Assembly (NCBI RefSeq): GCF_001678755.1
Contig: NZ_LZDS01000004.1
Span: forward strand, 1 to 64,000
Direction of reading: 5' to 3'
Source: Acinetobacter gandensis
GTDB lineage: Bacteria > Pseudomonadota > Gammaproteobacteria > Pseudomonadales > Moraxellaceae
Length of the DNA stretch: 64,000 bases
The position numbers were made by a program, and so were the translations under genes. How positions within the stretch are numbered: the stretch's first letter is position 1; every line of letters starts with the position of its first letter. This document shows, in pieces, positions 36,574 to 44,815 of the stretch. The notes below the pieces were generated by a model, which saw nothing but the letters and a program-made list of their open reading frames with translations, had not been told where the DNA came from and ran no database searches.

Positions 36574-37479
36574 ATGCGCTGGAAAGGTCGAAGAGTTAGC
36601 TCGAATGTGGAAGACCGTCGCGGTGGTGGCGGTGCTAAGGCTGGCGGTATCAGTATATTGGGTTTAGTTGTTGCATTTGTGGCTTGGAAGTTTTTTGGTG
36701 TCGATCCGCAGCAGGCGTATCAAGCAACCAAGCAAGTCACCTCACAAGGTCAAAGTGCTGAAGTTAAAGGTTTGGACAATCCAACCCCTGAACAACAGGA
36801 GGCTATGCAATTCGTGGGTACGGTGCTTGCTGATACTGAGGATACTTGGACCAAAGTATTTCAAGAGCAGTTAAATGCGCAATATAAACCGCCTAAATTA
36901 GTGATGTTTAATGGTGTGGTAAATTCAGGCTGTGGTACAGCTCAAGCTGCTATGGGTCCATTTTATTGCCCAGCCGATCAAAAAGTTTATATAGATACAG
37001 CATTCTTTAAAGATATGCGTAGTCAAATGGGTATTTCTGGTGAGCAAAACCAAACTGAATTGAATCGAAATGATCAAGCCGGAGATTTTGCCCAAGCCTA
37101 TGTGGTTTCACATGAAGTGGGACATCATATTCAAACGATTTTAGGTATTTCTGAACAAGTTCAGCAAGCCCGTGCCCAAGCGTCAAAAGCTGAAGGTAAT
37201 CGTTATTCAGTTATGCAGGAGTTGCAGGCAGATTGCTTTGCTGGAATTTGGGCGCATCATAATCAACAGCGTACGCAATTCTTGGAACAAGGCGATGTTG
37301 AAGAAGCAATGGATGCTGCACATAAAATCGGTGATGACTACTTGCAAAAAAGTGCGACAGGACAAGTGGTTCCAGATAGTTTCACCCATGGTACGAGTCA
37401 GCAACGTATGAAGTGGTTCGAAATTGGTTTGAAATCTGGCAGCATTAATAGCTGTGATACATTCAATCAACCGATTTAA
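36574..37479 (+). CDS. ypfJ: YpfJ-like neutral zinc metallopeptidase
   Basis: A 301-residue single-pass membrane metallopeptidase. It has an N-terminal MRWKGRRVSSNVEDRRGGG segment, a TM helix (ISILGLVVAFVAWKFF), and an outward-facing catalytic domain. The zinc site is HEVGH (His180, His184), with the third ligand probably Glu in ELQADCFAG (about 216), the family pattern. Cys-containing loops (NSGCGTAQAAMGPFYCP) may form disulfides. Probably an operon with the DUF808 gene; terminator at 37491. Confidence 0.9.
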   Translation: MRWKGRRVSSNVEDRRGGGGAKAGGISILGLVVAFVAWKFFGVDPQQAYQATKQVTSQGQSAEVKGLDNPTPEQQEAMQFVGTVLADTEDTWTKVFQEQLNAQYKPPKLVMFNGVVNSGCGTAQAAMGPFYCPADQKVYIDTAFFKDMRSQMGISGEQNQTELNRNDQAGDFAQAYVVSHEVGHHIQTILGISEQVQQARAQASKAEGNRYSVMQELQADCFAGIWAHHNQQRTQFLEQGDVEEAMDAAHKIGDDYLQKSATGQVVPDSFTHGTSQQRMKWFEIGLKSGSINSCDTFNQPI

Positions 37480-37490
37480 AACTCAAAAAT

Positions 37491-37523
37491 AAAAAAAGAG
37501 GATCTTGTTATCCTCTTTTTTTA
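37491..37523. terminator. terminator between convergent genes
   Basis: AAAAAAAGAGGAT / ATCCTCTTTTTTT with a six-base loop. Confidence 0.8.
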
Positions 37524-37538
37524 AACTTGTATTGTCGC

Positions 37539-38201
37539 TTATTTATTTAAGAATGATTTGAAATTACGAATAATTCGAATGCTGACATACATTGCAGCTA
37601 ATGCAAATAAAGCCACACCAAACACAATAAATTTCAAGCCTGAAATATCATGTTGATAGAACTGTTTCAATTGGTTCTCATCGTAATTTAGCGTTGTTTG
37701 CTTTTTGCTACGACTATCCGTAAACGTAACATTTTTAATGTAACTTAACTGACGCGTCTGTAATAATTCGATATGTTGAATTTGTCGTGTGTGGCTTTGA
37801 TTATAGTCGTCGAGGCAGATATCTGAGAGATAGTGCTCGCAGTTGATCTTGGCAATAAATCCATTGTTTGCCACCACAATAAAAATGGCGTTGTCAGGAG
37901 ATTTATTATTCGATACAAGCACCAATTGCTCTTGAACGTTTGAATCTAGAGAAATAGTTTTTGCTTTTTGATAATGCGTTTCAGCTTGTAAAATTTCTTG
38001 TGTTTTACTGATACAAGTCCAGATTAAAGCGGCGGTAATTAAAAAAATTACACCTGCAAAAAAAAGACGGAATACGGTTTTAATGGTTTGGTGCATAAGA
38101 ATCAGTAATCGTGCTAAATGTGCAATTAAACGAGCAAAGAACTCATATTTTAAATGATCTGCTGATTTGAATGTGTTAAAAAACTTAAATGATACATGCA
38201 C
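37539..38201 (-). CDS. hypothetical two-TM membrane protein
   Basis: A protein of up to 220 residues with one TM helix after the N-terminus (LFFAGVIFLITAALIWTCI) and one near the C-terminus (LKFIVFGVALFALAAMYV). They flank a domain of about 110 residues, probably periplasmic, with two cysteines (INCEHYLSDICLDD). This resembles DUF3592-type topology, but I cannot assign a family. The start is uncertain: GTG at 38201 or ATG at 38096 (MHQTIKTVFRLF), neither with a good ribosome site. Confidence 0.6.
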   Translation of the reverse strand: MHVSFKFFNTFKSADHLKYEFFARLIAHLARLLILMHQTIKTVFRLFFAGVIFLITAALIWTCISKTQEILQAETHYQKAKTISLDSNVQEQLVLVSNNKSPDNAIFIVVANNGFIAKINCEHYLSDICLDDYNQSHTRQIQHIELLQTRQLSYIKNVTFTDSRSKKQTTLNYDENQLKQFYQHDISGLKFIVFGVALFALAAMYVSIRIIRNFKSFLNK

Positions 38202-38316
38202 GTGATTTTAAATTCGGTACAATATTTAAAAATTAAATGCTAAAAAATTTAGTATTTATTTTATAAATACCTATATCTCACTATGTAGGCGACATAGCAC
38301 CAAAATTGGGAATGAA

Positions 38317-39816
38317 ATGGGAAATTACTTTTTTCTTCAAGTTTTTACAGTTATTTTTGCGCTCTCAATCGCAACTACAATATTTAATAAGCGGATATTA
38401 GGCTTTCCGCAAGCTATTGGTGTTCCTATTGTTTCCGCCATCTTTGTATTTATCTTGCAGTGGGGTGCAAGCCTGTTAAATGGTAACCAATTCGTTACCA
38501 TTAATTTACACAATATTGAAGAAGCAGTTCGCCATATTGATTTTTATGACTTTCTAATCAATGGTGTGATCTGCTTTATTTTGACTTCATCAGCACTCAA
38601 ATTTAAAGTTTCTGACTTACGTTTACATTGGAAACCCATCAGTATTTTAGCCAGTATCGCGCTTGTATTGTGTGCCTGTTTTTTTGGTGTTGTGCTGTAT
38701 GGCTATCAATTTCTTATCGGCAATCACGTCGACCTTGTTGTACTGCTGTTATTAGGTGCAGCATTAGGTGCGACTGACCCAATTGGGGTAAAAGGGGTTT
38801 TAAGCTCGGTTCGCGCACCACATCATTTGATCGTGAAGCTAGAAGGTGAATCACTGTTTAATGATGCTATGTGTATCGCGGTCTTCATGACATTGCTAAA
38901 TGTATTACAGGGCGAGCATTTCACTGTTTTGGGAACGCTTGAAACCTTACTCTATGAAATCGTGGTTGCGGTCATTATTGGTTGGGCATTTGGTCTGGGT
39001 ATTTTACGTCTACTGCGTGGCAAGCATGAAATGGAATCCCTTATCCTAACGACTGCATTACTGGCTTGTGGATCTTATTTGGTTGCGCTATTTGCCCATG
39101 CATCTGCACCAATTGCATGTGTAATTGGTGGTTTAATCGTGGGAAATAAGTGGAAAGAGATTTTACAAGATCGTGAAATTCGCGAAGTAAATCATTTTTG
39201 GCATACGGTCGAAGGGATTATTAATTCTTTCCTATTCACCTTGATTGGTTTGGAATTATTTATTCTTGATTTAAGTTTCAGCCTGATCTTAGGGGGGATA
39301 GTTGCTTTCATTATTTTGCATGCGTCACGCTTCGCAGCCAACTATTTATCTTTTGCATTTTTCCCAAGTTTTCGCAAAAAAAGTTATAACGGTAGTTTAG
39401 CTATACTCTCGTGGGGAGGGGTGCGTGGTGGTATTTCGCTCGCCTTAATTCTTGCGGTTGCAAACATTCCAGAGCTTAGTGAATACAGTAGTATATTGAT
39501 TGGTTATACCTTTATTGCGGTATTAATGTCTGGTCTTGTATGTGGTCTTGGCTTGCCAGCGGTAATGAATGCCTTTTACTACAACCCAAATGAAGAAAAG
39601 ACTGGCTTTAAAGGTTGGTATCAACGTATGTGCCATAAGATGAATAAAAAGGGCTTTCAATACATTGTGGGGGAAGATATTCATGGCAATGAAACCATAA
39701 CAGTGTATAACCCAGATGCATTGATTGATACTAAAGCAGATGATGGTGTTGCGGCTGTACATAATCCAGAGAAAGTACAAAAAGTTCGTCGCTTGGAAAA
39801 TCCAGAGAACTTTTAA
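38317..39816 (+). CDS. CPA1-family cation:proton antiporter (NhaP-like)
   Basis: A 499-residue inner-membrane antiporter, probably exchanging Na+ (or K+) for protons. About 12 hydrophobic helices. Ion-binding and family motifs: LGATDPIGVKGVL, HLIVKLEGESLFNDA and LSWGGVRGGISLALIL, characteristic of CPA1 exchangers. A cytoplasmic C-terminal tail of about 75 residues follows. ATG with GGGAATGA upstream. Single gene ending at the terminator at 39851. Cation preference cannot be read from sequence. Confidence 0.9.
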   Translation: MGNYFFLQVFTVIFALSIATTIFNKRILGFPQAIGVPIVSAIFVFILQWGASLLNGNQFVTINLHNIEEAVRHIDFYDFLINGVICFILTSSALKFKVSDLRLHWKPISILASIALVLCACFFGVVLYGYQFLIGNHVDLVVLLLLGAALGATDPIGVKGVLSSVRAPHHLIVKLEGESLFNDAMCIAVFMTLLNVLQGEHFTVLGTLETLLYEIVVAVIIGWAFGLGILRLLRGKHEMESLILTTALLACGSYLVALFAHASAPIACVIGGLIVGNKWKEILQDREIREVNHFWHTVEGIINSFLFTLIGLELFILDLSFSLILGGIVAFIILHASRFAANYLSFAFFPSFRKKSYNGSLAILSWGGVRGGISLALILAVANIPELSEYSSILIGYTFIAVLMSGLVCGLGLPAVMNAFYYNPNEEKTGFKGWYQRMCHKMNKKGFQYIVGEDIHGNETITVYNPDALIDTKADDGVAAVHNPEKVQKVRRLENPENF

Positions 39817-39850
39817 CAAAGGATTGGACTGGTATTTTTTATATATCATG

Positions 39851-39879
39851 AAAAGGAATGCTTTAGCATTCCTTTTTTG
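39851..39879 (+). terminator. intrinsic terminator after the antiporter gene
   Basis: AAAAGGAATGCT / AGCATTCCTTTT with a short loop and T-run. Confidence 0.8.
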
Positions 39880-40113
39880 ATCAGTATTTGACAGAACTTT
39901 TTCTAACTATTGATGGCTAACTGTATTCGTATGGGGATGAACATAAAGATATCTCTACATTTGGCGACGCGTGATTTAACTTGTGTTCATACGTATGCTT
40001 GTTTAAATGTACCCAAGGTGGCAAAAGAATCGTATTTATACAGGGTGTAAATGTTGTGAACAGCACTATTAAATCATTGTGTAAGATGCGCATGGGAAGG
40101 AAAGGAACAACAT

Positions 40114-40431
40114 TTGAAAAATAGTAATGAGTTAGCTATTCCAATTTTGGCTGTGATTCAACAGATTCCAAAAGGGAGAGTTGCGAGTTATGGACAAATT
40201 GCAAAATTAGCAGGTTTACCTAAACATGCTCGTTTAGTTGGCTATGTCCTCAAACATCTTGATCCTGCATCGAATATCCCATGGTATCGCGTGATTAATT
40301 CACAAGGTAAATTGAGCCTGGCTAAATTAGATGAGTATGGGCAAAACATTCAGCAATTGAAGTTACAAGATGAAGGTGTATACATGCTGAATGGCAAAGT
40401 AAATTTAAAGCATTATCAGTGGCAACCATAG
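40114..40431 (+). CDS. alkyltransferase-like (ATL) DNA-repair protein
   Basis: A 105-residue MGMT-fold protein. It keeps the DNA-binding GRVASYGQIAKLAGLPKHAR helix region, but the active-site PCHR of O6-alkylguanine transferases reads P56-W-Y-R59, with Trp57 replacing the acceptor Cys. That defines the ATL group, which flags O6-alkylguanine for nucleotide-excision repair rather than repairing it. TTG at 40114 is chosen because AAGGAA lies seven bases upstream and no better ATG exists. Single gene with its own terminator. Confidence 0.88.
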   Translation: MKNSNELAIPILAVIQQIPKGRVASYGQIAKLAGLPKHARLVGYVLKHLDPASNIPWYRVINSQGKLSLAKLDEYGQNIQQLKLQDEGVYMLNGKVNLKHYQWQP

Positions 40432-40450
40432 CTCAGTGAATTGGGACATT

Positions 40451-40481
40451 AAAAAAGCCATCTACAATGAGAAGGCTTTTT
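40451..40481. terminator. terminator between convergent genes
   Basis: AAAAAGCC-A-TCT / AGA-A-GGCTTTTT with one internal mismatch and a loop of about six bases. Confidence 0.65.
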
Positions 40482-40502
40482 GTACTTAGACTTTAAGTTA
40501 GC

Positions 40503-40943
40503 TTATTTGCGTACTACAAGTACTGGCACGTCAGATGCACCCAATACACTTTGAGCTACGCTGCCTAAGAAGAATTTTTTGATACCTGTACGGCCGTGTG
40601 AACCAATAATAATTAAGTCTGCATGGCTTTCTTCAGCAGCTTTTACAAGCTCAGCATGTACAACTTGTCCTTCAAGTAAGCGAGTTTCTACTATTACACC
40701 TTCAGCCGAAAATTTTTCTTTCGCTTCTTCAAGTGTATTTAGAATTGAAGCACGTGCGCGTTCAATTAAGTCATTGGTTTGAGATGCAGAAATATATTCA
40801 GCGGCAATATAAGGGTCAAGTGTGAGTACTTGCACCACAGTAATTTTACTGCCAAATGCTTTGGCAAATTCAACAGCTTTAGCAACCGCTGCATAAGAAG
40901 TTTCTGAACCGTCAACTGGAACTAAAATATTATTTAAAGCCAT
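40503..40943 (-). CDS. universal stress protein, UspA family
   Basis: A 146-residue cytoplasmic protein with the Usp fold. It starts NNILVPVDGSETSYAAV and has the ATP-binding signature GSHGRTGIKKFFLGSVAQSVL (G-x2-G-x9-G-S/T type) near the C-terminus, so it is probably the nucleotide-binding UspFG-like class. AGGAG eight bases before ATG 40943 fixes the start. The exact stress role cannot be inferred. The 271-base upstream gap shows nothing further. Confidence 0.93.
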   Translation of the reverse strand: MALNNILVPVDGSETSYAAVAKAVEFAKAFGSKITVVQVLTLDPYIAAEYISASQTNDLIERARASILNTLEEAKEKFSAEGVIVETRLLEGQVVHAELVKAAEESHADLIIIGSHGRTGIKKFFLGSVAQSVLGASDVPVLVVRK

Positions 40944-41214
40944 TTTATTTCTCCTTCTAAGATGAACTACGCTCATCAATCAAAACAACATTATTAACAT
41001 TAAAATATTGGTTATAGTTTAATCATACGCTGTTTTGAAACTGAATAAAACCTAGTAAATACATAGGGATAAATAACTAAACATAAAAATAAACGATATA
41101 AAGCATGGGCTTAGCTTAGCCAAATTATGCAATGGCAAAACGCTTTGAAGTTGTAAAAATATTTAACGGAATGAGAACTCCAAGTTGCATGAATTTATAA
41201 GCATTTAAAGAATA

Positions 41215-41619
41215 TTATTCACATTGAATAGATTGGGCATCGAGTTTAAATTTTGGTGCAACCTGTTCAAATTGCTTTAATTTTTCAAAGTCAGCGGGGT
41301 TAAAAATTTGTTCTTGTAGCTTTTTAATCTTGTTTGCACTGACATGATGTATTTGTGCACAGTGGAGCGCAATTTGATTATTCTTCGCAATGTTATGAAC
41401 AGCAATAGAATCATTTAGATTTAAACGGACAATTGGTTGCTGCGCTTTGCTAAGTTGAGCGAGGCTGCGCTTCTGTTGCATGCTTAGTAAAGTCTGTCCA
41501 TTGATCCATTGTGCTACATCACGGCGCACACCGTTATAATCGACAAATATAGGAGAGATCAATTGGCAGCCTACCAGACTACTGATGACACAGCTCAACA
41601 CTAAGATTGATTTCTTCAT
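41215..41619 (-). CDS. small hypothetical lipoprotein
   Basis: A 134-residue protein with a lipoprotein signal: MKKSILVLSCVISSLVGC, lipobox LVGC with Cys18 as the lipidation site. The mature part is hydrophilic with a C-terminal Cys pair (IALHCAQIH and SIQCE) that could form a disulfide. I do not recognise the family. ATG 41619 is chosen because it yields a canonical lipoprotein signal; the ribosome site is weak. Stands alone before the tRNA gene. Confidence 0.7.
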   Translation of the reverse strand: MKKSILVLSCVISSLVGCQLISPIFVDYNGVRRDVAQWINGQTLLSMQQKRSLAQLSKAQQPIVRLNLNDSIAVHNIAKNNQIALHCAQIHHVSANKIKKLQEQIFNPADFEKLKQFEQVAPKFKLDAQSIQCE

Positions 41620-41754
41620 ATTATGCTCAATGGGTAAAACCCTAATATCTAACAATAAAATGTGATAAATACGATAAAAATTGTCATATTTGATTAAATA
41701 ATATCATGTTGAAGTCTGCTTGTTTAAACTCTGAACAAATACGCATATTTATGC

Positions 41755-41783
41755 TTGACGCTGCTGCATGAAATCTACATAAT
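41755..41783 (+). promoter_or_regulatory. sigma70 promoter of the tRNA-Met gene
   Basis: TTGACG, exactly 17 bases, CATAAT, ending 15 bases before the tRNA 5' end. A near-ideal stable-RNA promoter. Confidence 0.75.
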
Positions 41784-41798
41784 GCCCACACAGTTTAA

Positions 41799-41875
41799 GG
41801 CTATGTAGCTCAGTTGGTTAGAGCACCGCACTCATAATGCGGGGGTCACAAGTTCAAGTCTCGTCATAGCCACCA
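41799..41875 (+). tRNA. tRNA-Met (CAT), elongator
   Basis: A 77-base cloverleaf with encoded CCA. Acceptor GGCTATG/CATAGCC, D-arm GCTCAGTTGGTTAGAGC, anticodon stem CCGCA/TGCGG with loop CTCATAA (anticodon CAT), and TTCAAGT in the T-loop. It closely resembles E. coli elongator tRNA-Met rather than tRNA-Ile2, whose acceptor and anticodon stems differ. Followed by a strong terminator. Confidence 0.95.
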
Positions 41876-41882
41876 TTTTTAT

Positions 41883-41914
41883 AGACCAAGCTCTCAGCTT
41901 GGTCTCTTTTTTTG
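41883..41914 (+). terminator. terminator after tRNA-Met
   Basis: AGACCAAGCT-CTC-AGCTTGGTCT then a T-run; a ten-pair perfect stem. Confidence 0.85.
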
Positions 41915-42071
41915 TGCTTTAAGAAAGTAAAAACAAGATTCAGTATAACGTTATTAATAATGTAGTTTGCAAAAACGATCAAAACAGATTTTATATTTAA
42001 ATTTTCAAGTTCAAGTTCAAGATTGAAATGCAATTTATCCTTTAAATTGTATTTAAAATTCACAGATATAA

Positions 42072-42097
42072 TAAAGCCCAGTCGAAACTGGGCTTTT
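42072..42097 (-). terminator. terminator after nadE
   Basis: AAAGCCCAGT / ACTGGGCTTT with a four-base loop, just downstream of the nadE stop on the minus strand. Confidence 0.75.
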
Positions 42098-42110
42098 AGT
42101 CATCTTTAAA

Positions 42111-43736
42111 TTAGATGCCAGGTTTCCAACCATTCACGATTGGGTAGCGGCGTTCACGGCTAAAGGCACGTGAGCTAATACGTGGACCAATGGCACCTTG
42201 GCGACGTTTGTATTCATTTAAATCGACTAAACGAATGACTTTTTTCACGACGTCAGCATCAAAGCCTTTTGCAATAATGTCATCTTGGCTCATATCTTCT
42301 TCAATGTATGCATACAAAATTGCATCCAATACATCGTATTCAGGAAGTGAGTCTTGGTCTTTTTGATCTGGACGAAGCTCAGCAGAAGGTGGGCGTGTAA
42401 TTACACGTTCTGGAATGACTGGTGTCTCAGAAATGCTATTACGGTATTTGGCAAGTTCAAACACAATCGTTTTGTATACATCTTTTAAAACTGCATAACC
42501 ACCGACCATGTCACCATAAAGCGTGCAGTAACCGACAGACAATTCAGACTTGTTACCTGTTGATAGAACCAAGTTACCAAATTTGTTTGAAAGTGCCATT
42601 AACAGTGTGCCACGTGAGCGTGCTTGAAGATTTTCTTCTGTAGCATCGGCAGGTGAGTCACCAAAGAATGGGAACAATGTTTGCATGAAACCGTTCACAA
42701 TTGGATTGATCTCAGCAATACCAAATGTAACGCCCATGTTTTTCGCTTGTTCAGCAGCATCTTCAACACTGATTTGAGCTGTATAGGTGTATGGCATCAT
42801 CACAGCTTGAACTTTATCTGCACCAATTGCATCAGCAGCAATGGCTAGTGTTAATGCAGAGTCAATACCACCAGATAAACCAAGAATCACACCAGGGAAG
42901 CCAGAACGTTGAACATAGTCACGCGTTGCAATTACAAGGCTTTGATAAATTTCAGCCATAGTGTCGAGTACGGGAACAATATTGCCTTTCTTATAGGCTT
43001 TTTGATCGGCATCGTATTCTACAAAGTAAAGGTCTTCGACAAAACTTGGTGCTTGTACAACGACTTCACCTGCATTGTTGATCACAAAACTTGTACCATC
43101 AAATACAAGGTCATCTTGACCACCAACTTGGTTGCAATAAACCAAATTAATATTCAATTGTTTGGTTAATGCAGACATAGTTTCAATACGATGTTGTGGT
43201 TTACCTACTTCGTAAGGAGACGCATTAAGTACGAGTGCTGTTTCTACATTGAGTTGTGCCAATTGTTGTACGGTTGGGAGAGCCCAAACGTCTTCACAAA
43301 TAAGTACACCAAATTTATGACCTAGATATTCAAATACAAGATGTTGATGGCCTTCGTTGAAATAACGTTTTTCATCAAATACGCTGTAATTTGGTAGGTT
43401 TTGCTTGTTATAAATACCCAACACTTGACCATTTTTCATGACTGCTGCTGAGTTATAACGCTGACCATCTTCAGTTTGATTGACAAAACCAAACACTAAA
43501 ACGATATCTTGGATTGACGCCAATTGTTCGAACGCTTGTTGAGTGCGTTTATTTAAACTTGGGCGTAGCAATAAGTCTTCAGCAGGATAACCTACTGTAG
43601 ATAGCTCAGGAAAAACAATAATATCTACATTCTGTTCTTTTGCAGCATTGGCTTGTTGAAGCATTTTTGCTGCATTTGATTCTAGGTTACCAATATGTGG
43701 AGAGAACTGAGCAAGTGCAATTTTAAAACTATTCAT
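42111..43736 (-). CDS. nadE: glutamine-dependent NAD(+) synthetase
   Basis: Final step of NAD synthesis: amidates deamido-NAD using glutamine-derived ammonia. The 541-residue protein fuses an N-terminal nitrilase-type glutaminase to the C-terminal ATP-pyrophosphatase synthetase. Glutaminase triad: Glu in FPELSTVGYP, Lys in IYNKQNLPNY and Cys in LICEDVW. Synthetase: P-loop LSGGIDSALT and STGNKSELSVGY. The two-domain form is the glutamine-dependent class, unlike the short ammonia-dependent E. coli NadE. ATG 43736 has GGA upstream. Confidence 0.95.
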   Translation of the reverse strand: MNSFKIALAQFSPHIGNLESNAAKMLQQANAAKEQNVDIIVFPELSTVGYPAEDLLLRPSLNKRTQQAFEQLASIQDIVLVFGFVNQTEDGQRYNSAAVMKNGQVLGIYNKQNLPNYSVFDEKRYFNEGHQHLVFEYLGHKFGVLICEDVWALPTVQQLAQLNVETALVLNASPYEVGKPQHRIETMSALTKQLNINLVYCNQVGGQDDLVFDGTSFVINNAGEVVVQAPSFVEDLYFVEYDADQKAYKKGNIVPVLDTMAEIYQSLVIATRDYVQRSGFPGVILGLSGGIDSALTLAIAADAIGADKVQAVMMPYTYTAQISVEDAAEQAKNMGVTFGIAEINPIVNGFMQTLFPFFGDSPADATEENLQARSRGTLLMALSNKFGNLVLSTGNKSELSVGYCTLYGDMVGGYAVLKDVYKTIVFELAKYRNSISETPVIPERVITRPPSAELRPDQKDQDSLPEYDVLDAILYAYIEEDMSQDDIIAKGFDADVVKKVIRLVDLNEYKRRQGAIGPRISSRAFSRERRYPIVNGWKPGI

Positions 43737-44151
43737 TCCAACTAAATCCTATTCCTATAGGTGAATACACTTAACACACTGATTTGTATCATTGTAATTA
43801 TTCAGCGAGTGTATTTAGATACGAAAAATACTGCCGAAAGGCGAAAACTAAATACCATCATCGTATGATAATCAAACCGCATTTATTGCGTGGCAAAAAA
43901 GGCTAGCCCTATTTTATCTGAAATTAAGCGAGATACTAGGGTTATTGATAGCTTTTAAAAGGTTGACCATAGATATTCATAATAAATGTGACCATGATGC
44001 GGCTTTTTTATTCAATATGGCTATCTTTGGACTCATTTTCCCCCCAAGCTTTATGCATGTTTAATCGTAATTTTTAGCTGCTGATGGTGAGTTGTGAATT
44101 TGCTTTAAGTGTCGGTTTTTACTTAAGTCATTACAGCATTTAAACTAAAAA
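43737..44151. other. 415-base gap without a visible gene
   Basis: AT-rich sequence upstream of nadE. No ORF with a ribosome site, no clean hairpin with T-run and no repeat was seen. Confidence 0.5.
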
Positions 44152-44652
44152 TCAATGTATTGATTCCTTCATTAAAATAATGTTTTCAATACGCTTAAGG
44201 TAGATGTCGCGGGCGATATCGCCTTGTTGCTCAATGTTGTAATCAAAATAGGCTTTGTTAGGTTTTAGCTGGTAGTGATATGGATTGTATTTTTTGAAAC
44301 TACAAAAATAAGCCAACTGTAAGATTGCCCCGAAAACTAGAACATTGATGTTTTTTTGATGTTGATAAACGTGGGCCATCTCGTGGATAAAAAGAGCACG
44401 ATAGCCTAAACGTTCTTGTGAATAATCATCTTTATACAATAAATTTCGCGCATGGATATAGCCACTCGGTGCCATGACCACATTGGATGCTTGCCAAGGC
44501 AAAAATGGATGATTCATGATTTTGACCTGCTGATAATCAATTAAATCCCCAAATACTTCACGGCACATGGTGATTTCACCTTGTGTCAACATTCGCCATT
44601 TAAAACTTTCGAGTTTTAATAGCTTAATGAGTGGAGGTAAGTAATTTAGCAT
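44152..44652 (-). CDS. HExxH metallopeptidase-like protein (Vgr-related/DUF4157-like)
   Basis: A 166-residue protein with a zinc-peptidase helix H90-E-M-A-H94 in FIHEMAHVYQHQ. The N-terminal LTQGEITMCREVFGDLIDYQQVKI part resembles small proteins annotated as Vgr-related or DUF4157/eCIS-core-like. A hydrophobic stretch (INVLVFGAILQLAYFC) follows the active-site helix. No secretion-system genes are nearby, so any type VI link is unsupported. Divergent from ravA-viaA. Peptidase activity is inferred from the motif only. Confidence 0.65.
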   Translation of the reverse strand: MLNYLPPLIKLLKLESFKWRMLTQGEITMCREVFGDLIDYQQVKIMNHPFLPWQASNVVMAPSGYIHARNLLYKDDYSQERLGYRALFIHEMAHVYQHQKNINVLVFGAILQLAYFCSFKKYNPYHYQLKPNKAYFDYNIEQQGDIARDIYLKRIENIILMKESIH

Positions 44653-44815
44653 AAAGGGGAGTGATAAAAAATAGCCTATTTACAATCTACTATAACCTGA
44701 ATATGTCGTTGAAATGTGTATTTATAATGCTAAATCGCACAGGAAAATGTAGCTAAATGCAGCTTATTATTTGATACAGCGCTACAATTTGGTTTTAGGT
44801 TTTATAGATAGCAGC

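Noticed and set aside
39930..40010. ATGAACA ... TGTTCAT inverted repeat upstream of the ATL gene
   Set aside because: Seven pairs separated by more than 50 bases in AT-rich DNA; not distinguishable from chance.
41799..41875. tRNA-Ile2 (lysidine-modified CAT) instead of tRNA-Met
   Set aside because: Acceptor and D-arm match elongator tRNA-Met; tRNA-Ile2 has a different acceptor and anticodon stem.
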